Of a DNA stretch of 64,000 bases, positions 34,790 through 42,833 are shown piece after piece. Numbering within the stretch: the first letter of the stretch is position 1; each line of letters opens with the position of its first letter. The stretch is from Bacteroidetes bacterium HGW-Bacteroidetes-16 (GTDB lineage: Bacteria > Bacteroidota > Bacteroidia > Bacteroidales > F082), in assembly GCA_002840975.1 (NCBI GenBank), contig PHDN01000002.1, positions 1 to 64,000 on the forward strand, written 5' to 3'. The notes below the pieces were generated by a model. The model made no database searches, had not been told where the DNA came from, and saw only the letters and a list, made by a program, of their open reading frames with translations. The translations under genes and the position numbers were made by a program.

Positions 34790-36124
34790 TTATTTAAAAA
34801 AAGAGGTAACTTCCTTATTACTTTGTGGTAAGGAAAATACAAAGACCCTGTCATTGGCTTTCAGTTCAAAATCGCCAAGGGTGATGTAGCCTTTATCGTT
34901 TCTTATCACACCACTGATGATTGCATTTTTAGGAAAATGCAGGTCTTTTATCGGCAAGTTTATTATTTTGGAATTTTCTTTAAGAATAAATTCCTGAATT
35001 TCGGCATCAATTCCGTAGAGTTGAGTAAGAACCCTTCCTTTCAGTATGTTACGGAATATAAAATTGGCCGCAGCCATTTTTTTATTGATCAGGGTATCGA
35101 CCCCCATTTTTTGTGAATAGTCGAACAAGCCAATGTTCTCGACCATGGCAATGGTTTTTTTAATGCCAAGATCTTTAGCCAACAGGCACGAAAAAATATT
35201 TGTTTCTGCGTTTCCTGTTACAGAAATTACGGCATCATATTGACTTATTTGTTCTTCTTCGAGCAAATTAACATCGGCGCCATCGCCACAAATAAACTGA
35301 ACATTTGGAATTTCTTTTGCCAAATAATTACATCTTTCAAGATTTTTTTCAATCAATTTAATATGATAATACTTGCTAAGTCGTAATGCGATGTATTTTC
35401 CGGTTTTGCTACCACCAATAACCAAAATATTTTTAATTTGAATGGGCTTCTTGCCTGCATATTCAAGCACTTTTTCCTTTCCCTCATCTGAAGCCACAAA
35501 ATATAATATATCTTCTTTTAGCAACTGCAATTCGCCTGTTGGAATAAGGGTTTTGCCATTGCGCAGAATGGCTACAATCATAAAAGATTTGTTTGATATC
35601 AACCGGGCCGATTCTGCAATTGTTTTATTCACAATGGATGTATCTTCCTCAAGACGTAATCCCAACATGTACAGATCTTTTTTATACAGATTAAAAATTT
35701 CTGTCAGGGCTGGTGATTTTAGCATGTACTTTACCTCTCGTGCAGCAAGCGATTCCGGAGAAATCAATTCATCAATACCTAAATCATGTAGGTCGAGCGT
35801 ATCTTTGTCTACCAAATATTCCATGTTATTGATTCGGGCAATTGTAAGCCTGGCTCCCAGTTTTTTTCCAATTAAACAGGTCGTAATATTTGATGATTCA
35901 GAAGAAGTTACGGCAATTAATAGGTCGGCCTGTTCGACACCTGCCTCTTTCAATACTTTATAACTTGTTGAATCCCCAATAACAGTTGCAATCCCTAATT
36001 TCTTCTCGACCTGTGCCAGTTTATCACTTTGCGTATCAATCAGTGTAATATCCTGATATTCTTTTTCCAATAATTTTGCAAGGTAAAATCCTACTTCACC
36101 ATCGCCGGCAATTATTATTTTCAT
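34790..36124 (-). CDS. trkA: Trk system regulatory subunit TrkA
   Basis: Cytosolic gating protein of 444 residues with two RCK modules. The first Rossmann domain starts MKIIIAGDGEVGFYLAKLLE (GxGxxG) and binds NAD(H); a TrkA_C domain follows at about 140-225. The second half repeats this, starting ILVIGGSKTGKYIALRLS, and ends with a TrkA_C domain (IDAEIQEFILKENSKIINLPIKDL). The full two-repeat length is as in E. coli TrkA. It pairs with trkH just downstream; a 112-residue unknown gene is 15 bp upstream. Confidence 0.93.
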   Translation of the reverse strand: MKIIIAGDGEVGFYLAKLLEKEYQDITLIDTQSDKLAQVEKKLGIATVIGDSTSYKVLKEAGVEQADLLIAVTSSESSNITTCLIGKKLGARLTIARINNMEYLVDKDTLDLHDLGIDELISPESLAAREVKYMLKSPALTEIFNLYKKDLYMLGLRLEEDTSIVNKTIAESARLISNKSFMIVAILRNGKTLIPTGELQLLKEDILYFVASDEGKEKVLEYAGKKPIQIKNILVIGGSKTGKYIALRLSKYYHIKLIEKNLERCNYLAKEIPNVQFICGDGADVNLLEEEQISQYDAVISVTGNAETNIFSCLLAKDLGIKKTIAMVENIGLFDYSQKMGVDTLINKKMAAANFIFRNILKGRVLTQLYGIDAEIQEFILKENSKIINLPIKDLHFPKNAIISGVIRNDKGYITLGDFELKANDRVFVFSLPQSNKEVTSFFK

Positions 36125-36139
36125 TTTTACCAGTCTATT

Positions 36140-36478
36140 TTAGTTTTCTAAAATTGTTTTAATATAAACCGCCCGAAGAGTTTCCGGCATTAAACTCAGG
36201 TTTTGCCGTAAAGTTTGAGGATATTCGTCAAAAGCAAGGACATAAAAAAATGCATTCTCTATTGCATTTCGCTCAAACAACGTGCCTTTTGAGTATAACA
36301 AATTAATGATCTTAAAAGGTTCGCTTTTATTCTCACTATCATGTTTTATTAAACTTTTAGTGTATTTTGCAAAATGATTGAGGATATCATAGTCGGATTT
36401 TAATGCTGTTTTTTTGACATCAGCAAAGGCATCCGGAAACCATTGAACAAGGGTTTTTTGAATTCTCGATTCCATCAT
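36140..36478 (-). CDS. Small conserved-type protein before trkA
   Basis: Cytosolic protein of 112 residues, helical by appearance, with no signal peptide or membrane segment. I recognise no named domain with certainty; it resembles DUF7674-like proteins (paired helices with FxxxxFxxLxxxLxxxxK pattern, here AKYTKSLIKHDSENKSEP, then ENAFFYVLAFDEYPQTL). It ends 15 bp before trkA and so is likely first in that operon. A role in Trk regulation can only be guessed. Confidence 0.65.
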   Translation of the reverse strand: MMESRIQKTLVQWFPDAFADVKKTALKSDYDILNHFAKYTKSLIKHDSENKSEPFKIINLLYSKGTLFERNAIENAFFYVLAFDEYPQTLRQNLSLMPETLRAVYIKTILEN

Positions 36479-36811
36479 CTGAATTTTTTAGTATTACAAA
36501 TTTTCAATACGTAATACAATACATAATCCAGAAATCCAGAATAAAGTATATATGCTTGTTTGGTAGTGTTTTAGGAGAATATTGTTAGTTTTTTTTAAAT
36601 AAGAAAACCTTTCGTTCTGAAAGGGGCAATCATAGCGTTTTGAAAGGGAGTTTAACCATATAGACACATTGAAAACATAGAATATTTGTGTTCAACCTAT
36701 GTGTCCTGATGTTTCTATGTGGTTTAATTTTTTACCACATAGGCACATAGGAAACATAGATTTTTTGTAGTCGATTTGCGTATGCTCATATCTCTGTGAA
36801 TTTATAAAGAT
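36479..36811. other. Intergenic region with CACATAG repeats
   Basis: 333 bp between the trkA operon and the NtrC-type regulator gene. It holds the CACATAG repeat cluster. No -7 box or sigma-54 -24/-12 element (TGGCAC..TTGC) is visible before the 112-residue gene. Confidence 0.5.
36652..36759. repeat. CACATAG-type intergenic repeat cluster
   Basis: Three related blocks: TAACCATATAGACACATTG plus AAAACATAG (36652-36680), its inverted form CTATGTGTCCTGATGTTTCT plus ATGTGG (36696-36725) and ACCACATAGGCACATAGG plus AAACATAG (36734-36759). Blocks two and three can pair. Such repeats are frequent between Bacteroidota genes; their role is unknown. Confidence 0.7.
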
Positions 36812-38158
36812 TTACTCCAAACTATACTCGTTCATTTTTCGATAAAGGGTAGTTAAAGCAATGCCCAGAAGTTTGGCTGTTTTGGTTTTGTTTCCCTCGC
36901 TATAGTTTAACACCTTTTGGATATGATTTTTTTCGGCATGTGCCAATTCAAACGATGAAATTGCTTTGTCTTTAGAAGAAGATATTGCATTTTGCTTGAT
37001 TTCCACAGGCAACAAATCAGTAGTAATTACTAGACCCTCGGACATAATTACACATCGTTCTATCACATTTCTAAGTTCACGAATGTTTCCATTCCATTTG
37101 TATTGCTTTAAAGCACTTATGAAGTCGTCACTAAATTTTTCAACTCTCTTGTTGGCTTTTGCTGAAAACATTTGTAAAAAATGATAAGCGAAAAGTTCAA
37201 TATCACAAACTCGTTCCTGTAAGGCTGGTAAGGCTATTTGAAAGGCTGCAATCCTGTAAAATAAATCTTCTCTAAAATTCCCAGCTTCTATTTCGTTCTG
37301 TAAGTTACGGTTTGTAGCCGCTATTATGCGCACATTTGTTTTTGTGGGTTTGCTTTCGCCGACCTTATAAAACTCACCTGTTTCGATTACTCTAAGTAAC
37401 TTGGCTTGCAGATCGGGTGCTAATTCTCCAATTTCATCCAGAAAAATTGTGCCATTGTTGGCTTCAGAAAACAGTCCTTTATGGTCTTTAATTGCTCCGG
37501 TAAAAGCACCGGCTTTGTGTCCGAACAGTTCACTTTCTAACAGGTCTTTGCTGAATGCCGAACAGTTGATAGCAACAAAGTTTTTGTTTCTACGGTTACT
37601 CTCCTGGTGAATGGCTTGTGCAAATACTTCTTTACCGGTACCGGTTTCCCCCGTAAGTAACACGGTTGTATCGCTGACTGCAACTTTTTTTGCCTGTTCG
37701 ATTGATTTTTTTAATTGCTTTGATTCTCCGATTATACTGTCAAACGAGTATTTGTTGACGAGTTGTTTCTCCAGGCGCTGAACACGTTTTGTTAGTTCAA
37801 CTTTTTCAAAAGCCCTGATAACTAAAGGAATTATTTTATTGTTGTCATCGCCTTTAGTTATATAATCAAACGCTCCGTTTTTTATAGCCTGAACACTGTC
37901 CGGGATATTGCCGTAAGCAGTAAGCAGAATTATTTCTATTACTGGATACTTATTTTTAAGTTCTTTTGATAGCTCCACTCCATTTCCGTCAGGTAGTTTC
38001 ACATCACAAATTACAACATCAATATCAAATTGCTCCATTTTTATTAGAGCTGTTTTACTGTTTTCGGCTTGAATTACTTCAAATCCTTCGTAGCTAATAA
38101 TCTTTGCAAGTAAATTTCTTAGCTTTTCTTCATCGTCTATGATTAATAAATTCTTCAA
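36812..38158 (-). CDS. NtrC-type sigma-54 response regulator
   Basis: Response regulator of 448 residues. Receiver domain (1-120) with DDEE, Asp in VVICDVKLPDGNG, Thr in LLTAYG and Lys in DYITKGD. The AAA+ domain (about 140-370) has Walker A GETGTGKE, the sigma-54 contact loop GAFTGA, Walker B GTIFLDEIGE and the sensor NGNIRELRNVIER. A Fis-type HTH ends the protein (KTKTAKLLGIALTTLYRKM). It activates sigma-54 promoters after phosphorylation. The nearest histidine kinase is at 31374-33122, past the Trk genes. A TAAATTTG box lies 22 bp upstream of its start. Confidence 0.93.
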   Translation of the reverse strand: MKNLLIIDDEEKLRNLLAKIISYEGFEVIQAENSKTALIKMEQFDIDVVICDVKLPDGNGVELSKELKNKYPVIEIILLTAYGNIPDSVQAIKNGAFDYITKGDDNNKIIPLVIRAFEKVELTKRVQRLEKQLVNKYSFDSIIGESKQLKKSIEQAKKVAVSDTTVLLTGETGTGKEVFAQAIHQESNRRNKNFVAINCSAFSKDLLESELFGHKAGAFTGAIKDHKGLFSEANNGTIFLDEIGELAPDLQAKLLRVIETGEFYKVGESKPTKTNVRIIAATNRNLQNEIEAGNFREDLFYRIAAFQIALPALQERVCDIELFAYHFLQMFSAKANKRVEKFSDDFISALKQYKWNGNIRELRNVIERCVIMSEGLVITTDLLPVEIKQNAISSSKDKAISSFELAHAEKNHIQKVLNYSEGNKTKTAKLLGIALTTLYRKMNEYSLE

Positions 38159-38179
38159 AATGTTTGATCTTAATAATTA

Positions 38180-38187
38180 CAAATTTA
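38180..38187 (-). promoter_or_regulatory. -7 box of the NtrC-type regulator gene
   Basis: TAAATTTG on the minus strand fits TAnnTTTG, 21 bp before the ATG at 38158. Confidence 0.4.
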
Positions 38188-38243
38188 GTAATTATTAGTG
38201 AGTTGGTAAAATTGTGGATATACCGGGCATGTTGTGCCAGTTA

Positions 38244-38444
38244 ATCCTGGGTAATTTCCAGGTCAAATGTTTGAAGCGAATAGTTGACGAAATGTACCCG
38301 GAAGCAAAAAGGATGAGACTGGTTTTGGACAACCTCAAAACACACATCGCCTCAGCTTTTTATGACATATTTGAACCAGAAGAAGTCAATAGACGGTGGG
38401 ACAAGTTTGAATTTACTTTTACTACACAGCCTGGCAGCCGCCTC
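38244..38444 (+). pseudogene. IS630-family transposase fragment
   Basis: The + strand encodes about 67 residues of a DDE transposase: KCLKRIVDEMYPEAKRMRLVLDNLKTH followed by FEPEEVNRRWDKFEF and TTQPGSRL. The LDNLxTH segment with the second catalytic Asp and the FEPEEArr..kfEF pattern are typical of IS630/IS_Tc1-like transposases, normally about 340 residues. The N-terminal HTH, first Asp and C-terminal Glu are missing. Homology ends where a hairpin repeat begins at 38441. No terminal repeats were found. Confidence 0.75.
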
Positions 38445-38486
38445 TCGTCCTCGATAACGCTACGCTCATACAAGGATGAGGGAGGG
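38441..38486. repeat. GAGGGAGG hairpin repeat, copy 1
   Basis: CCTCTCGTCCTCGATAACGC followed by TACGCTCATACAAGGATGAG and GGAGGG: the two ends pair as a hairpin. It matches 39507-39556 with few differences. The two copies flank the DUF4395 gene, and this copy abuts the IS630 fragment. Confidence 0.65.
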
Positions 38487-38567
38487 CAGCATCACCACGC
38501 AGCAATTATTTGCTTTGCCCATATTGGAAATTGAGTGATTTCCTTCCGGAATGGATCAATCCGGGTT

Positions 38568-39239
38568 TCATTCAGCATGTGATGAGCTTTCAATACCAAA
38601 CAGGTCATAAGGTTTTTCACTAAATGGTTGGTTAAATAAGAAAACGACCACCACAATCCAGGCGATAAAGCCCAGAACAATCATTAACTGGGTTATGGAT
38701 GTTTTCTGAATCGGCTGCCGCGATTTTACATCACACACTTCGCCAGGGCAGTATTGTGCTTTCTCCTTATAGAACCATGAATAGAATTTACACCCCAGGC
38801 AAATGCCAAAGGCCGATTCAAAAAACAGGAATATCAGACAAATCAAACAGATCAGTCCGGTTATCGGGCTGAATGAATTAACGATGATCTGCAGCACAAG
38901 CATAATCACGCCCAGTCCCAGCCCGATGCCCCAGGCAAACTTTTTCTGCTGCGCCCCCACGTATTCGGGTGTCTGGTTATAGACTATCATACGACCAAGA
39001 ATGAGTGTTGGAGCGTATCTGGGATTAATAAAAACCCGGATGAGGAAATCAGTCAGAAAGATGACAATGGCATATTTCAGCATCAGAAAATCCCCTTTCA
39101 TGATCACTATCAGGATGGAAATAAACATCAACAAGAAGAGCAAACCTGCGGCTGCCCTTACTTCGCGTTCATTCAATACAGGGATGTTATATCCATCCAC
39201 ATCTTCTCCGAATTTTATTATTTTATTTGCCTTACTCAT
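38568..39239 (-). CDS. DUF4395 membrane protein
   Basis: Membrane protein of 223 residues. A short cytosolic start carries FGEDVDGYNIPVLNEREVRAAAG, the classic DUF4395 opening. Four or five membrane helices follow: two near 30-70, a pair near 105-150, with the motif FGICLGCKFYSWF in the loop, and one near 190-210. Two further cysteines are in QYCPGEVCDVKSRQ. The conserved CxxC and Cys pair suggest redox or metal chemistry at the membrane, but the family has no assigned function. A tiny Cys-rich frame lies 24 bp upstream. Confidence 0.85.
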   Translation of the reverse strand: MSKANKIIKFGEDVDGYNIPVLNEREVRAAAGLLFLLMFISILIVIMKGDFLMLKYAIVIFLTDFLIRVFINPRYAPTLILGRMIVYNQTPEYVGAQQKKFAWGIGLGLGVIMLVLQIIVNSFSPITGLICLICLIFLFFESAFGICLGCKFYSWFYKEKAQYCPGEVCDVKSRQPIQKTSITQLMIVLGFIAWIVVVVFLFNQPFSEKPYDLFGIESSSHAE

Positions 39240-39263
39240 GGTTTAGTTATTTAAAATTTCGTA

Positions 39264-39389
39264 TTATAACGATTGGCCAGCATAATAGTTACACCTGTCA
39301 GTAACATTTAATGATTGCCCACAATGGGATAGTGGTTTTTTTAAAAACTGATGTTCGCACGTGCAGCAATACAATTTATTGATTTTCAT
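39264..39389 (-). CDS. Possible 41-aa Cys-rich small protein
   Basis: A short frame from ATG (39389) to TAA (39264) encodes 41 residues with a CCxC-x-x-H cluster (LYCCTCEHQFL), then HCGQ and RCNYYAGQ. The four or five cysteines and one or two histidines look like a small zinc ribbon or redox knuckle. It precedes the DUF4395 gene by 24 bp on the same strand, after an A-rich leader as usual here. Its partner also has Cys pairs, so a joint role is conceivable. Not a family I recognise. Confidence 0.45.
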   Translation of the reverse strand: MKINKLYCCTCEHQFLKKPLSHCGQSLNVTDRCNYYAGQSL

Positions 39390-39506
39390 TGTTTTAATTT
39401 TAGTTTGAGATTTGATCATAATCTTCAACCAATATCCGGGTCAAATGGCCATTTGTAGATCGCATGCAAAAAGTACTAAAAGGCTTCCTTTTGGTTGGCT
39501 CTTTTG

Positions 39507-39556
39507 CCCCTCCTCATCCTCGATACCGCTGCGTTCAAAGGAGGACGAGGGAGGGG
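39507..39556. repeat. GAGGGAGG hairpin repeat, copy 2
   Basis: CCCCTCCTCATCCTCGATAC to GAGGACGAGGGAGGGG: complementary ends with a loop of about 20 nt. It is the second copy of the element at 38441-38486 and lies just after the outer-membrane protein gene. Confidence 0.65.
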
Positions 39557-39585
39557 TCTGTTGTTGTGCAACTTTACTAATGTGT

Positions 39586-40155
39586 TCAAAATCTGTATCC
39601 AATTCGTAGGTGATAATTAAAAGCAACTCCATCTGTATTTTTGGAATATCCAACTCTTTTGGTAAAATAAATTTCATATCCTATTCCACAACCTGCTTCA
39701 TAAGTGAAGTGTTTAGCAATATTACGTTTAACCCCCCAAGTTGGAATTAATGCTAGTTGGTTCACAATATTAGGTTTATTGTAATTTGTAATAATAAACC
39801 AATCAGGATGAAATCTAATATTAATGCTAACAAAATTTCCACTATTCCCAGAAATGTTTCTAGATTTAGAGTATCTGCTCTTTAAATCATAATACAACCT
39901 TGGTTCAAGGGTAAGTACCGGAACAACATAATAACCAGAATTTACTGCTGTGACAACCTTATCATTCCAAATTCGTGATGATAGTCCTATTTCACTCCTT
40001 AAAGCTATTACATTTGTCAGTCTTATTTCATCATATAACCAAACTCCTAAAAAACCAGTTTCTATTCCACCTGTTGATTTTGTAACATAGTTTTCTTGAG
40101 ATAGAACAATTAATGTTAGTCCAGAAAACATAAATAGCAATGTTGCTTTCTTCAT
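39586..40155 (-). CDS. Small outer-membrane beta-barrel protein
   Basis: Exported protein of 189 residues with signal peptide (1-20, ending VLSQE). The mature part alternates hydrophobic strands with polar turns (GGIETGFLGVWLYDE, ALRSEIGLSSRIW, YVVPVLTLEPRLYYDL, VSINIRFHPDWFII, YEAGCGIGYEIYF) and ends VAFNYHLRIGYRF, an aromatic-terminated last strand of an eight-stranded barrel. It stands alone. Function unknown; similar small barrels occur in many Bacteroidota genomes. Confidence 0.75.
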   Translation of the reverse strand: MKKATLLFMFSGLTLIVLSQENYVTKSTGGIETGFLGVWLYDEIRLTNVIALRSEIGLSSRIWNDKVVTAVNSGYYVVPVLTLEPRLYYDLKSRYSKSRNISGNSGNFVSINIRFHPDWFIITNYNKPNIVNQLALIPTWGVKRNIAKHFTYEAGCGIGYEIYFTKRVGYSKNTDGVAFNYHLRIGYRF

Positions 40156-40286
40156 TAACTTAATTTTATTTTAATGTTATATTCAAAATCAGATATTAAA
40201 TTCATGTGTAAATTCAGACAAATGTCAATTTATGGTTTAGATATTCTAAGCTCAACCATATCAAAATATAACAACCTTTATAATCA

Positions 40287-40336
40287 TTGGATGTTGGGAT
40301 GGTAAATCTAGGAAATTAACCTGTCGTTTTTACACG
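40287..40336. repeat. Dispersed repeat, copy C
   Basis: GGATGGTAAATCTAGGAA (40296-40313) is identical to copy A at 16847-16909, and TTTTTACAC-GGGGGTT follows at the same distance. It sits between the outer-membrane protein start and the end of the ABC permease operon. Confidence 0.6.
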
Positions 40337-40450
40337 GGGGTTCAAAAAATCAGCTCCCTGTGGAAAAGTCCATTCTTACCAACCTGGCCTGTCGAATGGC
40401 CTTTTACTAATAACCGTCATTCCCGCTTTTCTGTTTTTAGGAATAGCACA

Positions 40451-41563
40451 CTACACCGTCTTCCTGTATCTCCAAATAGAAAAGGTGAATAACAACACTG
40501 CATATCCGGCCAATATCACCACTTCGCTTTGAATGTCGGACCAGCCCGATCCCTTGAGCATAATCATGCGGTTGATCTTAATGAAATAGGCCACCGGATT
40601 GGCATAATCCAATATTTGGGCCCAGTGGGGCATGCTCTCGATGGGGGTAAACAGGCCACTCATTAAAATGAAAATCACCAGAAAAAACCATGAAATAAAC
40701 ATGGCTTGCTGCATGGTGTTGGCCAGGGTGGAAATTACCAATCCAATCGACAAAATGGCCACGAGGTAAATGGATGCTACTCCAAACAACAACCCTACAC
40801 TGCCGATCACGGGAATGTTAAATACAAAAAAGGCCAACAGCAAACCAATCGCCAAATCGACGTTGGCAATTACCCAGAAAGGAATGAGCTTACCTGCAAT
40901 AAACTGGTATTTTTTAATTGGGGTAACATTGATTTGCTCAATGGTACCAATTTCCTTTTCTTTCACCAGGTTCATGCTTCCTAAAAACAACCCGATGATG
41001 GTCACCAGCAGCACCAGTATTCCGGGTACCATGTAGGTAATATAGTTGAGCTCGGGATTGTACCAAAACGAAGGCTGAACACTGATGGGCAAAGCTTGGC
41101 CGGCCAGAGGAGTCATTCCCACGATAATTTCGCGGTTATAATCGCCGATGATGGAAATGGCATAGGCACTCATCAGGCTCGCTGCACTGCCATTGATGGC
41201 ATCGGTAATTACCTGGATATTGGCGTTTTGTTCGATGACGAGGTTACGAGCAAACTGAGGTTCAATCACGATGAACTGATCGGCTTTGCCCCGCTTAATC
41301 AAATCGGCAGCCCGATCATATTGCTCCACCTGATCGGTGACCTTGTAAAAGGAAGAGCCGGAAAACTTAGTGATCAATGCACGCGATTCAGGCGTATGGT
41401 CGTGGTCGACAACCACCAGCCTGACCTGTTTGATTTCGAAAGTGGCAGTATACGACAAAACCAGCAATTGCATGACCGGCACGATAAATATGATGGGCAA
41501 CATCGCCTTATCACGAAATACCTGGGTAAATTCCTTTTGCAGTATGTAGAGTAGTTTTCGCAT
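40451..41563 (-). CDS. ABC-2 type permease (second, YhhJ/YbhR-like)
   Basis: Inner-membrane ABC exporter subunit of 370 residues, last gene of the efflux operon. One N-terminal helix (23-41, MLPIIFIVPVMQLLVLSY), a periplasmic domain of about 140 residues, then five C-terminal helices, with the family motif NLVKEKEIGTIEQINVTPIKKYQFIAGKLIPFW in the cytosolic loop. It is a paralogue of the permease at 41733-42833 and the two probably form a heterodimer. The 169-bp gap to the upstream permease gene contains palindromes. Confidence 0.9.
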   Translation of the reverse strand: MRKLLYILQKEFTQVFRDKAMLPIIFIVPVMQLLVLSYTATFEIKQVRLVVVDHDHTPESRALITKFSGSSFYKVTDQVEQYDRAADLIKRGKADQFIVIEPQFARNLVIEQNANIQVITDAINGSAASLMSAYAISIIGDYNREIIVGMTPLAGQALPISVQPSFWYNPELNYITYMVPGILVLLVTIIGLFLGSMNLVKEKEIGTIEQINVTPIKKYQFIAGKLIPFWVIANVDLAIGLLLAFFVFNIPVIGSVGLLFGVASIYLVAILSIGLVISTLANTMQQAMFISWFFLVIFILMSGLFTPIESMPHWAQILDYANPVAYFIKINRMIMLKGSGWSDIQSEVVILAGYAVLLFTFSIWRYRKTV

Positions 41564-41732
41564 TTAAATCTTAGGTCTTTTTGAAAAGTAAAAAGTTGAG
41601 ATTATCCTGCGAATGCCATTGTTATGATGCATATACCTTAAATCTTTCATTTTACTCAACTTTAGTTCACTTCAAACTTTTAACTTTAGCTCACTTTTAA
41701 CTTTCCTGCCTACCGGCAGGCAGGTAACTTCC
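41564..41732. repeat. Intergenic gap with ACTTT repeats and palindrome
   Basis: Between the two permease genes are direct repeats of the type AACTTTAG(T/C)TCACTT(T)  (about 41657-41700) and the palindrome CCTGCCTACCGGCAGGCAGG (41705-41724), related to 16309-16328. They interrupt an otherwise tight operon and may form an intra-operon hairpin. Confidence 0.6.
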
Positions 41733-42833
41733 CTACCCCAGTCTTATTTTAAATTTCTTCACACTCAAACCAACAAAAAACAAGGTCATAACCAATATAA
41801 TGAGAGTTTCTTTCCAAAAATACGCCAGGCCCGTTCCCTTCAACATGATGCTTTTCACGATAACGATGAACCATTTAGAAGGCATCAGGTGACTGATCCA
41901 TTGTAAAATAAGTGGCATATTCTCCACGGGGAAAATAAATCCGGACAACAAAATGGTAGGCAACATCAGTGCAAACATGCTTAACAACATCGCTTGTTGC
42001 TGGGTTTTGCTGACCGTTGAAATCAGGATACCCAGTGCCAACGACATCATGATAAACAACAAACTTTCGCCAAGCAACAACGGCAAACTGCCCTGAACGG
42101 GCATTAAAAAAACATACCGTGCCAACAACAAAATCACAATCAGGTTGATAAATGATAACAAAACGTAGGGGACGACCTTACCCAAAATAATCTGAACCGG
42201 GCGTAATGGCGAAACCAACAATGCCTCCATGGTCCCTTGCTCTTTCTCACGGGTGATGGAGATGGAGGTCATCATGGCCGAAACCAGCATTAACAAAATG
42301 GTGATCACTCCCGGGACAAACATGTATACACTCTTTGCTTCCGGGTTGTACATCATCCGGCTTTCCACCTGGATGGAGACCGGGATTTTCATTTGCTGTT
42401 TCATGTGCCGTAGGGTATAGGTGTTGATGATTCCTGTGGTATAACTGCTTAACATGTTGGCCGTATTGGGTTCGGAAGCATCTAAAATAACCTGTACCGA
42501 AGCACCTCTTCTCTCTTCCATCTTTCTGGCGAAATCCGGTTCAAAAACCACCACCTCCTTCACCCTGCCCTGTTCAAAGAGACGCCTAATTTCCTCGTTC
42601 GACTCCAGGTAAGCCTCCAGCTTGAAATATCCTGATGAAAGCAGCTTCTGAATGATTTCGCGGGTAACCACATCCTTTGAATGATCTAATATTCCAACGC
42701 GGGCATTGTTGATGTCGTTTGTAATGGCAAAGCCAAACAACAGAACCATCACCACAGGCATGCCAAATAATATGACCATCGATCGGTAATCGCGAAAGAT
42801 GTGAAAGAATTCTTTTTTTATAAAGGCCCACAT
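41733..42833 (-). CDS. ABC-2 type permease (first)
   Basis: Inner-membrane ABC exporter subunit of 366 residues. The build is N-terminal helix (22-40, MVILFGMPVVMVLLFGFA), periplasmic domain, then five helices with the loop SITREKEQGTMEALLVSPLRPVQIILGKVVPY, the conserved signature of the ABC-2/DrrB-like exporters. The stop of the ATPase gene and its start overlap at one base (42833). With its paralogue downstream it forms the membrane part of a YbhFSR/YhiI-type exporter that uses an HlyD-like adaptor and TolC. Confidence 0.92.
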   Translation of the reverse strand: MWAFIKKEFFHIFRDYRSMVILFGMPVVMVLLFGFAITNDINNARVGILDHSKDVVTREIIQKLLSSGYFKLEAYLESNEEIRRLFEQGRVKEVVVFEPDFARKMEERRGASVQVILDASEPNTANMLSSYTTGIINTYTLRHMKQQMKIPVSIQVESRMMYNPEAKSVYMFVPGVITILLMLVSAMMTSISITREKEQGTMEALLVSPLRPVQIILGKVVPYVLLSFINLIVILLLARYVFLMPVQGSLPLLLGESLLFIMMSLALGILISTVSKTQQQAMLLSMFALMLPTILLSGFIFPVENMPLILQWISHLMPSKWFIVIVKSIMLKGTGLAYFWKETLIILVMTLFFVGLSVKKFKIRLG

